The notes under the pieces: generated by a model
What the model was told of the DNA's origin: nothing
The model's database searches: none
The model's input: only the letters and a program-made list of their open reading frames with translations
Made by a program: the position numbers and the translations under genes
Part shown: piece by piece, positions 1 to 6,845 of the stretch
Layout: every line of letters begins with the position of its first letter
How positions within the stretch are numbered: position 1 is the first letter of the stretch
Origin: Thermoleophilia bacterium
GTDB taxonomy: Bacteria > Actinomycetota > Thermoleophilia > Gaiellales > Gaiellaceae
Direction: 5' to 3'
NCBI GenBank assembly: GCA_025933895.1
Contig: JAICZB010000036.1
Coordinates: 1-13,751 of the forward strand
DNA length: 13,751 nucleotides

Positions 1-1
1 C

Positions 2-1570
2 AAGCGGATCGGGATCCTGTACATCGCGACGTCGCTCATGTGGTTCGTCGCGGGCGGGATCCTCGCGCTGCTCATGCGCTCGCAGCTCGCGACGCCGAAC
101 GAGCACTTCCTGACGAAGAACTCGTACAACGAGGTCATGACGATGCACGGGACGACGATGATCTTCCTCGTCGTCATCCCGATCCTGGCCGGCTTCGCCA
201 ACTTCCTCGTGCCGCTGATGATCGGAGCGCGCGACATGGCGTTCCCGCGCCTCAACGCGCTCTCGTACTGGCTCTTCCTCCTCGGCGGCATCGTCCTCTG
301 GCTGAGCTGGTTCTCGAAGGGCGGCGCGGCTCACGCCGGCTGGTGGTCGTATCCGACGCTGTCGGAGAACTTCCCCTACGCGAGCCCGGGCCACGGCCAG
401 GACTACTGGATCCTCAGCATCCACATCCTGACCCTGTCGTCGCTGCTGGGCGCGATCAACTTCATCGTGACGATCCACAACATGCGGGCTCCCGGGATGA
501 CGTGGATGCGGATGCCGCTCTTCGTCTGGGCGGTCGAGACGTACGCGATCCTGCTGCTCGTCGCGCTGCCGGCGCTCTCCGCCGCTGTGACGCTCCTGCT
601 GCTCGACCGCACCGTCGGGACGCACTTCTTCATCCCGTCGCAGGGCGGGAACATCGTGCTCTACCAGCACATGTTCTGGTTCTTCGGCCACCCCGAGGTC
701 TACGTGATGGTGCTGCCCGTCTTCGGGATGATCTCCGAGATCCTGCCCGTCTTCGCGCGCAAGCCGATCTTCGGCTACAAGGCGGTCGCGTTCTCGACGA
801 TCGGCATCGCGTTCTTCTCGATGCTCGTGTGGGCGCACCACATGTTCACCACGGGGATGCCCGTCGGGCTCGACTCCTTCTTCATGATCTCGTCGATGGT
901 GATCGCGGTCCCGACGGGGATCAAGATCTTCAACTGGATCGCGACGACCTGGCGCGGCAACCTCATCTTCGACACGCCGATGCTGTTCGCGCTCGGCTTC
1001 ATCGCGCTCTTCACGATGGGCGGCCTGTCGGGGATCTTCCTCGCGGCCTTCCCCGTCGACTGGCAGGTGAACGACTCGTACTACGTCGTCGCCCACTTCC
1101 ACTACGTGCTCTTCGGCGGCTCGGCCTTCGGCTTCTTCGGCGGGCTCTACTACTGGTGGCCGAAGATGTTCGGGCGCATGCTCGACGAGCGGCTCGGCAA
1201 GTGGCACTTCTGGCTGCTGTTCGTCGGCTTCAACCTGACGTTCCTGCCGCAGCACATGCTCGGGCTGCTCGGGATGCCGCGCCGGATCTTCACGTACCAC
1301 CACGGTGGGCTGTGGGAGGTCTACAACCTCATGTCCTCGATCGGCTCCGGCGTGATGGCGCTGGCCATCCTCGTCTTCCTCGTCAACATCTGGCAGGCTC
1401 ATGTCCTGCGCAAGGGGATTCGCGCCGGAAACGATCCATGGCTCGCCGACACACTCGAGTGGTACACGACCTCGCCGCCGCCGTCGCACAACTTCGACAG
1501 CGTCCCGTACGTGACGAGCGCACGGCCGCTGCGGGATCTGCGGCGGCGCCTCGCGGAGCAGCCGCAGTGA
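2..1570 (+). CDS. ctaD: Cytochrome c oxidase subunit I, 5'-partial
   Basis: This is the catalytic subunit of an aa3-type heme-copper oxidase in the cytoplasmic membrane; it reduces O2 and pumps protons. The reading frame is open from base 2, so the true start lies upstream and roughly the first few tens of residues are missing. All key residues are visible. The heme a ligand His is in MHGTT (codon 146-148). GHPEVY carries the CuB His (689-691), the D-channel Glu (695-697) and the His-crosslinked Tyr (701-703). The CuB His-His pair is in WAHHMF (836-841), and the heme a3 and heme a ligands are in AHFHY (1094-1096 and 1100-1102). The ARDMAFPR Asp and the PTGIK Lys mark D and K channels of an A-type oxidase. 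The C-terminal tail has the usual TLEW and SPPPSHNF motifs. Its stop overlaps the GTG start of ctaB by four bases (GTGA). No subunit II or III gene lies in the window; they may be upstream. Confidence 0.97.
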   Translation, partial: KRIGILYIATSLMWFVAGGILALLMRSQLATPNEHFLTKNSYNEVMTMHGTTMIFLVVIPILAGFANFLVPLMIGARDMAFPRLNALSYWLFLLGGIVLWLSWFSKGGAAHAGWWSYPTLSENFPYASPGHGQDYWILSIHILTLSSLLGAINFIVTIHNMRAPGMTWMRMPLFVWAVETYAILLLVALPALSAAVTLLLLDRTVGTHFFIPSQGGNIVLYQHMFWFFGHPEVYVMVLPVFGMISEILPVFARKPIFGYKAVAFSTIGIAFFSMLVWAHHMFTTGMPVGLDSFFMISSMVIAVPTGIKIFNWIATTWRGNLIFDTPMLFALGFIALFTMGGLSGIFLAAFPVDWQVNDSYYVVAHFHYVLFGGSAFGFFGGLYYWWPKMFGRMLDERLGKWHFWLLFVGFNLTFLPQHMLGLLGMPRRIFTYHHGGLWEVYNLMSSIGSGVMALAILVFLVNIWQAHVLRKGIRAGNDPWLADTLEWYTTSPPPSHNFDSVPYVTSARPLRDLRRRLAEQPQ

Positions 1571-2757
1571 GGACCGAGCTCGCGCCGGGGCCGTGGCTGC
1601 GCCTGTCGGCGCTCGTCGCTGCGGCCGGGACGCTGCTCGCCGTGATCTCCGGCGCCGAGAACCTCGGCACCGCTCACCGGTTGCTGGCGGCGCTGGTCGC
1701 TCCTCCGCTCGCCGCGCTCGTCGTCTCGGCGTGGTACGCGCACCGCCGGCTCGTGCCCGCCACGCTCGCCGCGGGCGCGCTCTTCGCCGGCGCCGCCGCG
1801 GTTCCCGGGCCGCATGCTCACTCCGGGCTCGCCGCCTTCGCGCTCGCCGCACTCGTGATCGTCGTTGCCGAGAGCTTCCGCGGCGAACGAGTTCCGTGGG
1901 GAACGTGGCGCGACTACCTGGCTCTGACGAAGCCGCGGATCATGTCGTTGCTGCTGATCACGGGCTTCTGCGGGATGATCGCCGGCGCACGCGGCTGGCC
2001 GGGGACTGGACGCGCGGGCGCGGCGATGCTCGGGCTCGCGCTCGCCTGCGGTGGCGCGTCCGCGCTCAACCACGTCCTCGACCGCGACATCGACCCGCTG
2101 ATGGGGAAGCGCACGCGCTCGCGCCCCGTGGCCTCCGGCCGCGTCGCACCGAGCCGCGCGCTCGAGTTCGGGCTCGCGCTCTCGGCCTTCTCCTTCGTGC
2201 TCCTCGCGAGCACGGTGAACGTCCTGACGGCGGTGCTCGCGCTCGTCGGCAACCTCTTCTACGTCCTCGTCTACACGCGCTGGCTGAAGCGCTCGACGCC
2301 GCAGAACATCGTCATCGGCGGGGCCGCGGGCGCCGTGCCGCCCCTCGTCGGCTGGGCGGCCGCGACCGGGCACGTCGGGATCCCCGCGCTGATCCTGTTC
2401 GCGATCGTCTTCGTCTGGACGCCGCCGCACTTCTGGGCCCTCGCGCTGCTGATCAAGGACAACTACGCGAACGCGCGCGTGCCGATGCTGCCGGTGGTGC
2501 GCGGCGAGCGGACGACTGCGCGGCAGATCGTCGGCTACTCGCTCGCGCTCGTGGCGGCGACGCTGCTGCCGTGGGTTTGGGGCGGTGCCGGACCGATCTA
2601 CGTCGTGTGCGCGCTGGCGCTCGGCGGCGTGTTCCTCGGGTTGGCCGAGTGGCTGCGCCGCGACACGACTCCGCGGCGCGCGATGCTCCTCTTCCACTAC
2701 TCGCTGCTCTACCTTGCGCTGCTTTTCGCCGCGCTGGCGGTGGACGCCGCGTTTTGA
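1567..2757 (+). CDS. ctaB: Protoheme IX farnesyltransferase (heme O synthase) with CtaA-like N-terminal extension
   Basis: This integral membrane prenyltransferase converts heme B and farnesyl diphosphate to heme O, the precursor of the heme A used by the oxidase encoded upstream. The product is 396 residues, about 100 longer than typical CtaB. The CtaB domain starts near residue 111 (WGTWRDYLALTKPRI). It has the first prenyl-diphosphate motif N168-xxx-D172-xxx-D176 (NHVLDRDID), the YTRWLKR loop, WTPPHFWAL at 284-292 and KDNYANARVPML at 297-308. Residues 10-103 form about four extra hydrophobic helices. A His-Arg pair (37-38) opens the second and His83/His85 precede the fourth, as in one half of heme A synthase. 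That domain call is an inference. The GTG start at 1567 was chosen because a GGAG lies 8 bases upstream (1555-1558) and GTGA couples it to the ctaD stop. The same frame stays open far upstream, but there it is a shadow of ctaD. Confidence 0.93.
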   Translation: MRTELAPGPWLRLSALVAAAGTLLAVISGAENLGTAHRLLAALVAPPLAALVVSAWYAHRRLVPATLAAGALFAGAAAVPGPHAHSGLAAFALAALVIVVAESFRGERVPWGTWRDYLALTKPRIMSLLLITGFCGMIAGARGWPGTGRAGAAMLGLALACGGASALNHVLDRDIDPLMGKRTRSRPVASGRVAPSRALEFGLALSAFSFVLLASTVNVLTAVLALVGNLFYVLVYTRWLKRSTPQNIVIGGAAGAVPPLVGWAAATGHVGIPALILFAIVFVWTPPHFWALALLIKDNYANARVPMLPVVRGERTTARQIVGYSLALVAATLLPWVWGGAGPIYVVCALALGGVFLGLAEWLRRDTTPRRAMLLFHYSLLYLALLFAALAVDAAF

Positions 2758-2873
2758 TGAATCCCGAGCTCGCGCGTCGCAACGTCCGTCTCGGCTGGAT
2801 GCTGTTCGGCGTCTTCATCTTGCTCTTCGCCGGCACGGTCGGGATCGCGCTGCTCTACCTCCACTTCCAGTAG
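2757..2873 (+). CDS. 38-residue single-helix membrane protein of the oxidase cluster
   Basis: This small ORF starts at the ATG in TGATGA, so its first base is the last base of the ctaB stop. It ends in TAG at 2871-2873. The peptide begins MNPELARRNVRLGW, a basic segment, and continues into one hydrophobic helix at about residues 14-35, ending YLHFQ. This predicts an N-in membrane peptide. Its position, basic head and single helix resemble the tiny oxidase assembly or accessory peptides found beside ctaB/ctaG in other bacteria, but the match is by context and shape only. It could be an oxidase assembly factor or a small structural subunit. The ctaB overlap and the following amidase ATG without any gap both argue that it is translated. 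Confidence 0.72.
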   Translation: MNPELARRNVRLGWMLFGVFILLFAGTVGIALLYLHFQ

Positions 2874-4007
2874 ATGGACGGCATCTGGCTGGCGCGTCCC
2901 GATCGGCTGGGAGCGGGCAAGCCGGTGGCGGTCAAGGACCTGCTCGACACGGCCGGGCTCGCCACCACGTACGGCTCGGCGCTCTTCGCCGACCACGTCC
3001 CCGCCGCGAGCGCGGAGTCGGTGCAGCTGCTCGAGGCCGGCGGCTTCGCGGTCGCCGGGAAGACGAACCTGCACGAGTTCGCCTACGGGATCTCCTCCCA
3101 GAACGCGCACTACGGCACGGTTCCGAATCCGGTCGCGCCGGGACGGCTGGCAGGCGGTTCGAGCGGCGGCTCGGCGGCCGCGATCGCCGCGGGCGACGTC
3201 GAGCTCGCGCTCGGGACGGACTCCGCCGGGTCGATCCGGATCCCGGCGGCCTGGTGCGGCGTGGTCGGGTTCAAGCCGACGCACGGGCTCGTCTCGGTCG
3301 AGGGCTGCTTCCCGCTCGCTCCGAGCTTCGACGTCGTCGGCCCGATGGCGTCTTCGGTGGAGGGTTGCGAGCTAATGATGCGGGCCCTCGTGCCGGGATT
3401 CGCGCCCGTCGAGTTGGAGTCCCTCGAGGAGCTCGAGGTCGGGGTCGCCTGGCTCGACAAGACGGAGCCGCTCGTGCGCGAGCGGGTGGCGGAGGCCGCG
3501 GCGCTCTTTCCACGGCGGCGCGAGATCGAGCTGCCGCTCGCGCCCGCCAACCGCGCCGATTTCATGCGTGAGGTGGCCGACGTCCACCGCGCGCTTTTCC
3601 CGGACAACGAGGAGCTGTACGGCGGCAACGTCCGCGGCAAGATCGAGCGCTGCCTCGCGGTGACGTACGTCGATGCTGCGGCGGCCGCCCATGAGCGCGG
3701 CGAGTACGGGGAGCGCTTCGCGGAGATGGTGGGCGAGCTCGACCTGCTCGTGACGCCGACGGTTCCGTTCGTCGCGCCACCTGCGGACGTGGACGAGCTC
3801 GAGATCCGCGCCGGCGGAATCTCGCTCACGTACCCATTCAGCGCGCTGGGCTGGCCGGCGCTCGCCCTCCCGTGCGGGCCGGCTGAGGATGGCGTCCCGG
3901 CGTCCGTGCAACTCGCGTCGCCCCAGGGCACGGACGCACTCCTTCTCGCCGCCGGTCGCCTCCTTGCCTCCCAACTGGGTCCCGACCGGACCCGGCTTTC
4001 CTCGTAA
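2874..4007 (+). CDS. Amidase-signature family hydrolase
   Basis: This is a serine amidohydrolase of the amidase-signature (GatA/FAAH) fold; its substrate cannot be read from the sequence. The Ser-cisSer-Lys triad is complete: Lys21 in PVAVKDLLDT, cis-Ser96 in GGSSGGSAAA and nucleophile Ser120 in TDSAGSIRIPA. The 75- and 24-residue spacings equal those of fatty acid amide hydrolase (K142, S217, S241). At 377 residues it is shorter than the usual 450-500, lacking most of the N-terminal helical region before the catalytic Lys. The ATG directly follows the TAG of the upstream small gene in the same frame, so no longer in-frame start is possible. No gatB or gatC is adjacent, which makes a GatA role in tRNA amidation unlikely. 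The last codons (Ser-Ser-stop) lie inside the left inverted repeat of the element at 3998-4421, so its C-terminus may have been reset by that insertion. Confidence 0.9.
   Translation: MDGIWLARPDRLGAGKPVAVKDLLDTAGLATTYGSALFADHVPAASAESVQLLEAGGFAVAGKTNLHEFAYGISSQNAHYGTVPNPVAPGRLAGGSSGGSAAAIAAGDVELALGTDSAGSIRIPAAWCGVVGFKPTHGLVSVEGCFPLAPSFDVVGPMASSVEGCELMMRALVPGFAPVELESLEELEVGVAWLDKTEPLVRERVAEAAALFPRRREIELPLAPANRADFMREVADVHRALFPDNEELYGGNVRGKIERCLAVTYVDAAAAAHERGEYGERFAEMVGELDLLVTPTVPFVAPPADVDELEIRAGGISLTYPFSALGWPALALPCGPAEDGVPASVQLASPQGTDALLLAAGRLLASQLGPDRTRLSS
3988..3997 (+). repeat. Left flanking direct repeat (possible target-site duplication)
   Basis: GGACCCGGCT directly abuts the left inverted repeat. 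It recurs in the same orientation at 4422-4431, directly abutting the right repeat, with one C/T difference. The left copy is within the last codons of the amidase. Confidence 0.55.
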
Positions 4008-4022
4008 CAGACTGTTACTTGG
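3998..4022 (+). repeat. Left 25-bp inverted repeat
   Basis: This is the exact reverse complement of 4397-4421. It begins TTCCTCG and contains the palindrome GTAACAG-A-CTGTTAC at 4004-4018. The TAA at 4005-4007 is the stop codon of the plus-strand amidase. The TTA at 4015-4017 is the stop codon of the minus-strand internal ORF. Confidence 0.93.
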
Positions 4023-4389
4023 GTGGTGCTCGGTCACGGAGGCGAGGGGCCGGCGGTGCGAAGAGGCGTAGGAGGATCGCTTCCGGCGGCTTGACCCGAA
4101 AGGCCACGTCCAGCGCGACAGTCGAGACCGGCTCCGGCCCTCGCCGGCGGAGGCGACGAGCGGCGTGCACGAGCACTCGCACCTGCTCGTAACTCGGCCT
4201 GTAGAGCCCCATCCGGGCCGCCGCGCGTCCGACGCAGCGATTCATCTCGGCGATGGGAACGGTTCGCCGCGACTGGCGTTCGATCTCGTCGAGGAGTCGG
4301 CGTGGGATGCGCGGCGCGAAGGACAGCACGGCGTCACCATCGCGACACAGGCGCCACGGAACAGTCATGCCTTCGTGCCGAAACGGCAC
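4015..4389 (-). CDS. Unrecognised small basic protein inside the inverted-repeat unit
   Basis: I do not recognise this family. It encodes 124 residues from a GTG at 4389, or 117 from the ATG at 4368 (MTVPWRLCRDGDAV). A GAAGG sits only one base before the ATG, so the choice is uncertain. The middle, about residues 35-85, is charged and probably helical, with RLLDEIERQ and GLYRPSYEQVRVLVHAARR followed by an Arg-rich run. This would suit a small nucleic-acid-binding domain, but no standard helix-turn-helix or nuclease motif is clear. The C-terminus is Pro/Arg-rich and the stop codon is supplied by the left inverted repeat. No other gene lies between 4008 and 4431. It has the same orientation as the pentose phosphate operon upstream and could be reached by read-through from opcA. 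Codon use looks like its neighbours. It may be a genuine cargo gene or a fortuitous ORF. Confidence 0.5.
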   Translation of the reverse strand: MPFRHEGMTVPWRLCRDGDAVLSFAPRIPRRLLDEIERQSRRTVPIAEMNRCVGRAAARMGLYRPSYEQVRVLVHAARRLRRRGPEPVSTVALDVAFRVKPPEAILLRLFAPPAPRLRDRAPPK

Positions 4390-4396
4390 AAGAAAA

Positions 4397-4421
4397 CCAA
4401 GTAACAGTCTGTTACGAGGAA
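4397..4421 (-). repeat. Right 25-bp inverted repeat
   Basis: This is the exact reverse complement of 3998-4022, with the palindrome GTAACAG-T-CTGTTAC at 4401-4415. Identity stops abruptly on both sides: the bases inside (AAAA versus the left copy's GTGG side) and outside do not continue the match. It lies between the start of the internal ORF and the opcA stop. Confidence 0.93.
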
Positions 4422-4431
4422 GGACCTGGCT
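4422..4431 (+). repeat. Right flanking direct repeat (possible target-site duplication)
   Basis: GGACCTGGCT follows the right inverted repeat without a gap and matches 3988-3997 at 9 of 10 positions. It ends one base before the opcA stop codon (4432-4434 on the minus strand). Confidence 0.55.
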
Positions 4432-5328
4432 CTAAGTGCCGCCTGGGCTCGCGGCGAGGACCGCCGCCTCGTACACCGGATCCGGCGTGAAGCGTTCGAG
4501 CTCGTCGGAGAGGACGTCGCTCGGCGCCGGCGGGTCGCCCGGCGGCAGTGGCACCGCCTCGCCGTCGAGCGCCACGCTCTCGAGCGTCTCGGCCGGATCG
4601 TGGTCGAGCGCGATCTCGTCCCGGCCGAGCCTGGAGCGCAGCCAGCCGCAGAGGAGCCATGCCTGCGCCGCCGTTCCGCGCACCCGAAGGGTTCGCACAT
4701 CGCCGATCGCCGGCCAGAGCGGCGCCAGGTGTGACCGCCAGCGCGAGGTCCTCGCCCATGCGATGTCGGAGGCCGCGCATCGCGGGAAGAGCTCCGCCAG
4801 CCGCCGATAGGAACCGGGAAGGCCTTCCCACTCGGTCGAGTCGACGATCAGCCGGTCGGTCACGTCGACGAGCTGGTCGAGCTCGGGCGATCCCCACGGC
4901 GGCTCGCCGCGCCAGCGGAGGAAGACGGGCAAATCGGAGATGAGGAGTGGCTCGGCTATGCTCGCCGGCGCCTTCGCTCGCGCGCCGCGCAGCGTCAGCT
5001 CGACGACCTCGGTCACGAGGCCGCGATCGGTGTCCGGCACCTCCCACCGCTCGACGCGCGCCTCGCAGTCGATCCGGTTGTCCTGCGCGCCGGGCTCGGG
5101 GAAGAGGAGGATCGTCCGCGACGGGTGCCGCTCGGCCATCCCCTCGAGCGCGGCGCGCGCCGGATCGGCCCAGGCCGCCGGAACCCAGGCGAGGTGCGTC
5201 ATCACAGAGGTGCGCATGCTCGCCGTCTCGGCCGCCGCCTGCCCGCGCAGCCGCGCGAGCGCCGTGTCAACGTCGGCGAGACAGACGTCCTCGCCGAACC
5301 AGCTCTTCTCCCTCAGTGCCGTCGCCAT
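4432..5328 (-). CDS. opcA: Glucose-6-phosphate dehydrogenase assembly protein OpcA
   Basis: OpcA is the partner needed for assembly or activity of glucose-6-phosphate dehydrogenase in cyanobacteria and actinobacteria. The product has 298 residues from the ATG at 5328, close to the usual family length. It is placed by strong context, directly after zwf, and by the typical segments MTHLAWVPA, HPSRTILLFPEP and LLISDLPVFLRWRGEPPWG near the centre. No catalytic motif is expected. The start lies inside the 3' end of zwf, a 16-base overlap, and no good ribosome-binding site precedes it, so translational coupling is likely. In many actinobacteria a 6-phosphogluconolactonase gene follows opcA; here the inverted-repeat unit follows instead. 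Confidence 0.92.
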   Translation of the reverse strand: MATALREKSWFGEDVCLADVDTALARLRGQAAAETASMRTSVMTHLAWVPAAWADPARAALEGMAERHPSRTILLFPEPGAQDNRIDCEARVERWEVPDTDRGLVTEVVELTLRGARAKAPASIAEPLLISDLPVFLRWRGEPPWGSPELDQLVDVTDRLIVDSTEWEGLPGSYRRLAELFPRCAASDIAWARTSRWRSHLAPLWPAIGDVRTLRVRGTAAQAWLLCGWLRSRLGRDEIALDHDPAETLESVALDGEAVPLPPGDPPAPSDVLSDELERFTPDPVYEAAVLAASPGGT

Positions 5329-6845
5329 GACCGGCCGTCCCGGTGCAGGAGCTCGTCGGCGCTCGGCGGCCCCCACGAGCCCGACGGATAGTTCGGGAAC
5401 GCCGGCCGGTCGCGCTGCCACGCGGCGACGATCGAGTCCACGAGCAGCCACTGCTCCTCGACCTCGTCCGCCCGCGTGAACAGCGTCGAGTCGCCGAGCA
5501 TCGTGTCGAGGATGAGGCGCTCGTACGCCTCCGGCATCCCGGTGCGGAAGGCGCCGCCGTAGAGGAAGTCCATGTGGACGGTGCGGATCGTCATCCCCTG
5601 GCCCGGCACCTTCGCGCCGATCGCGAGCGAGACGCCCTCGTCCGGCTGGACGTGGACGACGAGGACGTTCGGCCGCAGCCCTTCGGCGGCGGCCTCCTCG
5701 AACGGCGGGTGTGGAGCCGCCTTGAACTGGATCGCGATCGTCGTCTCGTGCCGCGCGAGCCGCTTGCCCATGCGGACGTAGAACGGCGTGTCGGCCCAGC
5801 GCCAGTTGTCGACGTAGAGCTTCGCGGCGACGTACGTGTCCGTCATGGAGTCGGCCGCGACGCCGTCCTCCTCGCGGTACGCGACGACCTCCTCGCCCTC
5901 CACGAAGCCGCGACCGTACTGCCCCCGCACGACCGATTTCGGCCCCGGCGTGTGCAGCGCGCGCAGCACCTTCACCTTCTCGTTGTGCACCGAGTCGGAG
6001 GTGAAGTCGATCGGCGGCTCCATCGCGGTGAGCGCGAGCAGCTGCAGGAGGTGGTTCTGGAAGATGTCGCGGATCGCGCCGGCGTGCTCGTAGTAGCCGG
6101 CACGGGCCTCGATCCCGATCGACTCGGCGACCGTGATCTGGACGTGGTCTACGAACTGGCGGTTCCAGATCGGCTCGAAGATCCCGTTCGCGAAGCGGAG
6201 CGCGAGCATGTTCTGGACCGTCTCCTTGCCCAGGTAATGGTCGATCCGGAAGATCTCCTCCTCGCGGAAGTACTCCATCAGCGCTGCCGTCAGCTGCTTC
6301 GCCGACTCGAGGTCGTGGCCGAACGGCTTCTCGACGACGAGCCGCGTCCAGCCGCGGTTGCCTCGCCGCTTGCCGAGCGCCTCGACGATGGTCGGAAAGG
6401 CGGGCGGCGGGACGGCGAGGTAGAAGACTCGGTTGCCGCCGAGATCGCTCTCCTGGTCGAGTTGCTCGAGGAGATCGTGCACCTTGTCCTCGCCGCCGGC
6501 GTCCGCGAAGTCGGTGGAGACGTAGTGGAGCTGGGCGGCAAGCTCGTCCCAGACCTCCTGCCGGAATGGGTCGCGCGCGTGCTGCTTCACCGCCGCCGTC
6601 ATGTCCTGCCTGAAGGCGTCGTCGTCGCCGTCGGTGCGCGCGACGCCGACGATGGCGAAGCGCTCCGGCAACAGGCGGCGGACCGCGAGCGCGTAGAGCG
6701 CGGGCATGATCTTCTTGTGCGTGAGATCGCCCGAGGCGCCGAAGATGATGAGCGAGCACGGGTCGGGCGTCCGCCGCAGGGCGAGGCCCTCGGCGAGCGG
6801 GTTCTCCCGCTCCTTCTGCGCCGGCTGTTCCGCCGTCTCCGTCAC
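5313..6845 (-). CDS. zwf: Glucose-6-phosphate 1-dehydrogenase
   Basis: This enzyme oxidises glucose-6-phosphate to 6-phosphogluconolactone, the entry step of the oxidative pentose phosphate pathway. The 510-residue length is normal. The nucleotide-binding motif FGASGDLTHKKIMPALY is at 35-51, VVEKPFGHD is near 170-178 and the substrate motif RIDHYLGKE is at 200-208. H203 binds substrate phosphate and H265 in QNHLLQ is the expected catalytic base; their 62-residue spacing matches H178 and H240 of the Leuconostoc enzyme. The GTG start at 6845 was chosen because GTGA overlaps the gnd stop by four bases and gives a normal N-terminus. The same frame is open upstream only as a shadow of gnd. Its 3' end overlaps opcA. 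Confidence 0.96.
   Translation of the reverse strand: MTETAEQPAQKERENPLAEGLALRRTPDPCSLIIFGASGDLTHKKIMPALYALAVRRLLPERFAIVGVARTDGDDDAFRQDMTAAVKQHARDPFRQEVWDELAAQLHYVSTDFADAGGEDKVHDLLEQLDQESDLGGNRVFYLAVPPPAFPTIVEALGKRRGNRGWTRLVVEKPFGHDLESAKQLTAALMEYFREEEIFRIDHYLGKETVQNMLALRFANGIFEPIWNRQFVDHVQITVAESIGIEARAGYYEHAGAIRDIFQNHLLQLLALTAMEPPIDFTSDSVHNEKVKVLRALHTPGPKSVVRGQYGRGFVEGEEVVAYREEDGVAADSMTDTYVAAKLYVDNWRWADTPFYVRMGKRLARHETTIAIQFKAAPHPPFEEAAAEGLRPNVLVVHVQPDEGVSLAIGAKVPGQGMTIRTVHMDFLYGGAFRTGMPEAYERLILDTMLGDSTLFTRADEVEEQWLLVDSIVAAWQRDRPAFPNYPSGSWGPPSADELLHRDGRSWRRH

Larger units (their letters stand above)
3998..4421. mobile_element. 424-bp inverted-repeat-bounded unit with one small ORF (putative mobile element)
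   Basis: Perfect 25-bp inverted repeats at 3998-4022 and 4397-4421 bound a 374-bp interior. Just outside them are GGACCCGGCT (3988-3997) and GGACCTGGCT (4422-4431), direct repeats matching at 9 of 10 bases, as expected of an aged target-site duplication. The interior is almost filled by one minus-strand ORF. It lies in the convergent gap between the amidase and opcA, where insertion does least harm. No DDE, HUH or tyrosine/serine recombinase motif was found, and 424 bp is too small for a normal IS, so it would need an enzyme supplied in trans. The alternative is a fixed intergenic cassette whose repeats act as terminators. The repeats and flanks are seen directly; mobility is inferred. Confidence 0.6.

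Noticed and set aside
40..1566. Open frame continuing far upstream of ctaB, which would make a 905-residue protein
   Set aside because: It is out of frame with the clearly conserved cytochrome oxidase I and reads as Arg/Asp/Pro/Leu-rich low-complexity sequence. A GTG with a GGAG site at 1567 gives the sensible start.
2874..4007. GatA subunit of the tRNA-dependent amidotransferase
   Set aside because: The catalytic triad fits, but the protein is about 100 residues short and no gatB or gatC lies nearby. A general amidase call is safer.
4004..4018. Classical rho-independent terminator
   Set aside because: The hairpin stem is only 7 bp and not GC-rich, and no T-run follows on either strand. A termination role remains possible but is not supported by the usual signature.
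4165..4404. Plus-strand ORF of 79 codons inside the inverted-repeat unit
   Set aside because: It overlaps the longer minus-strand ORF, crosses the right repeat and has no plausible ribosome-binding site. It was judged an antisense shadow, though it is not excluded with certainty.
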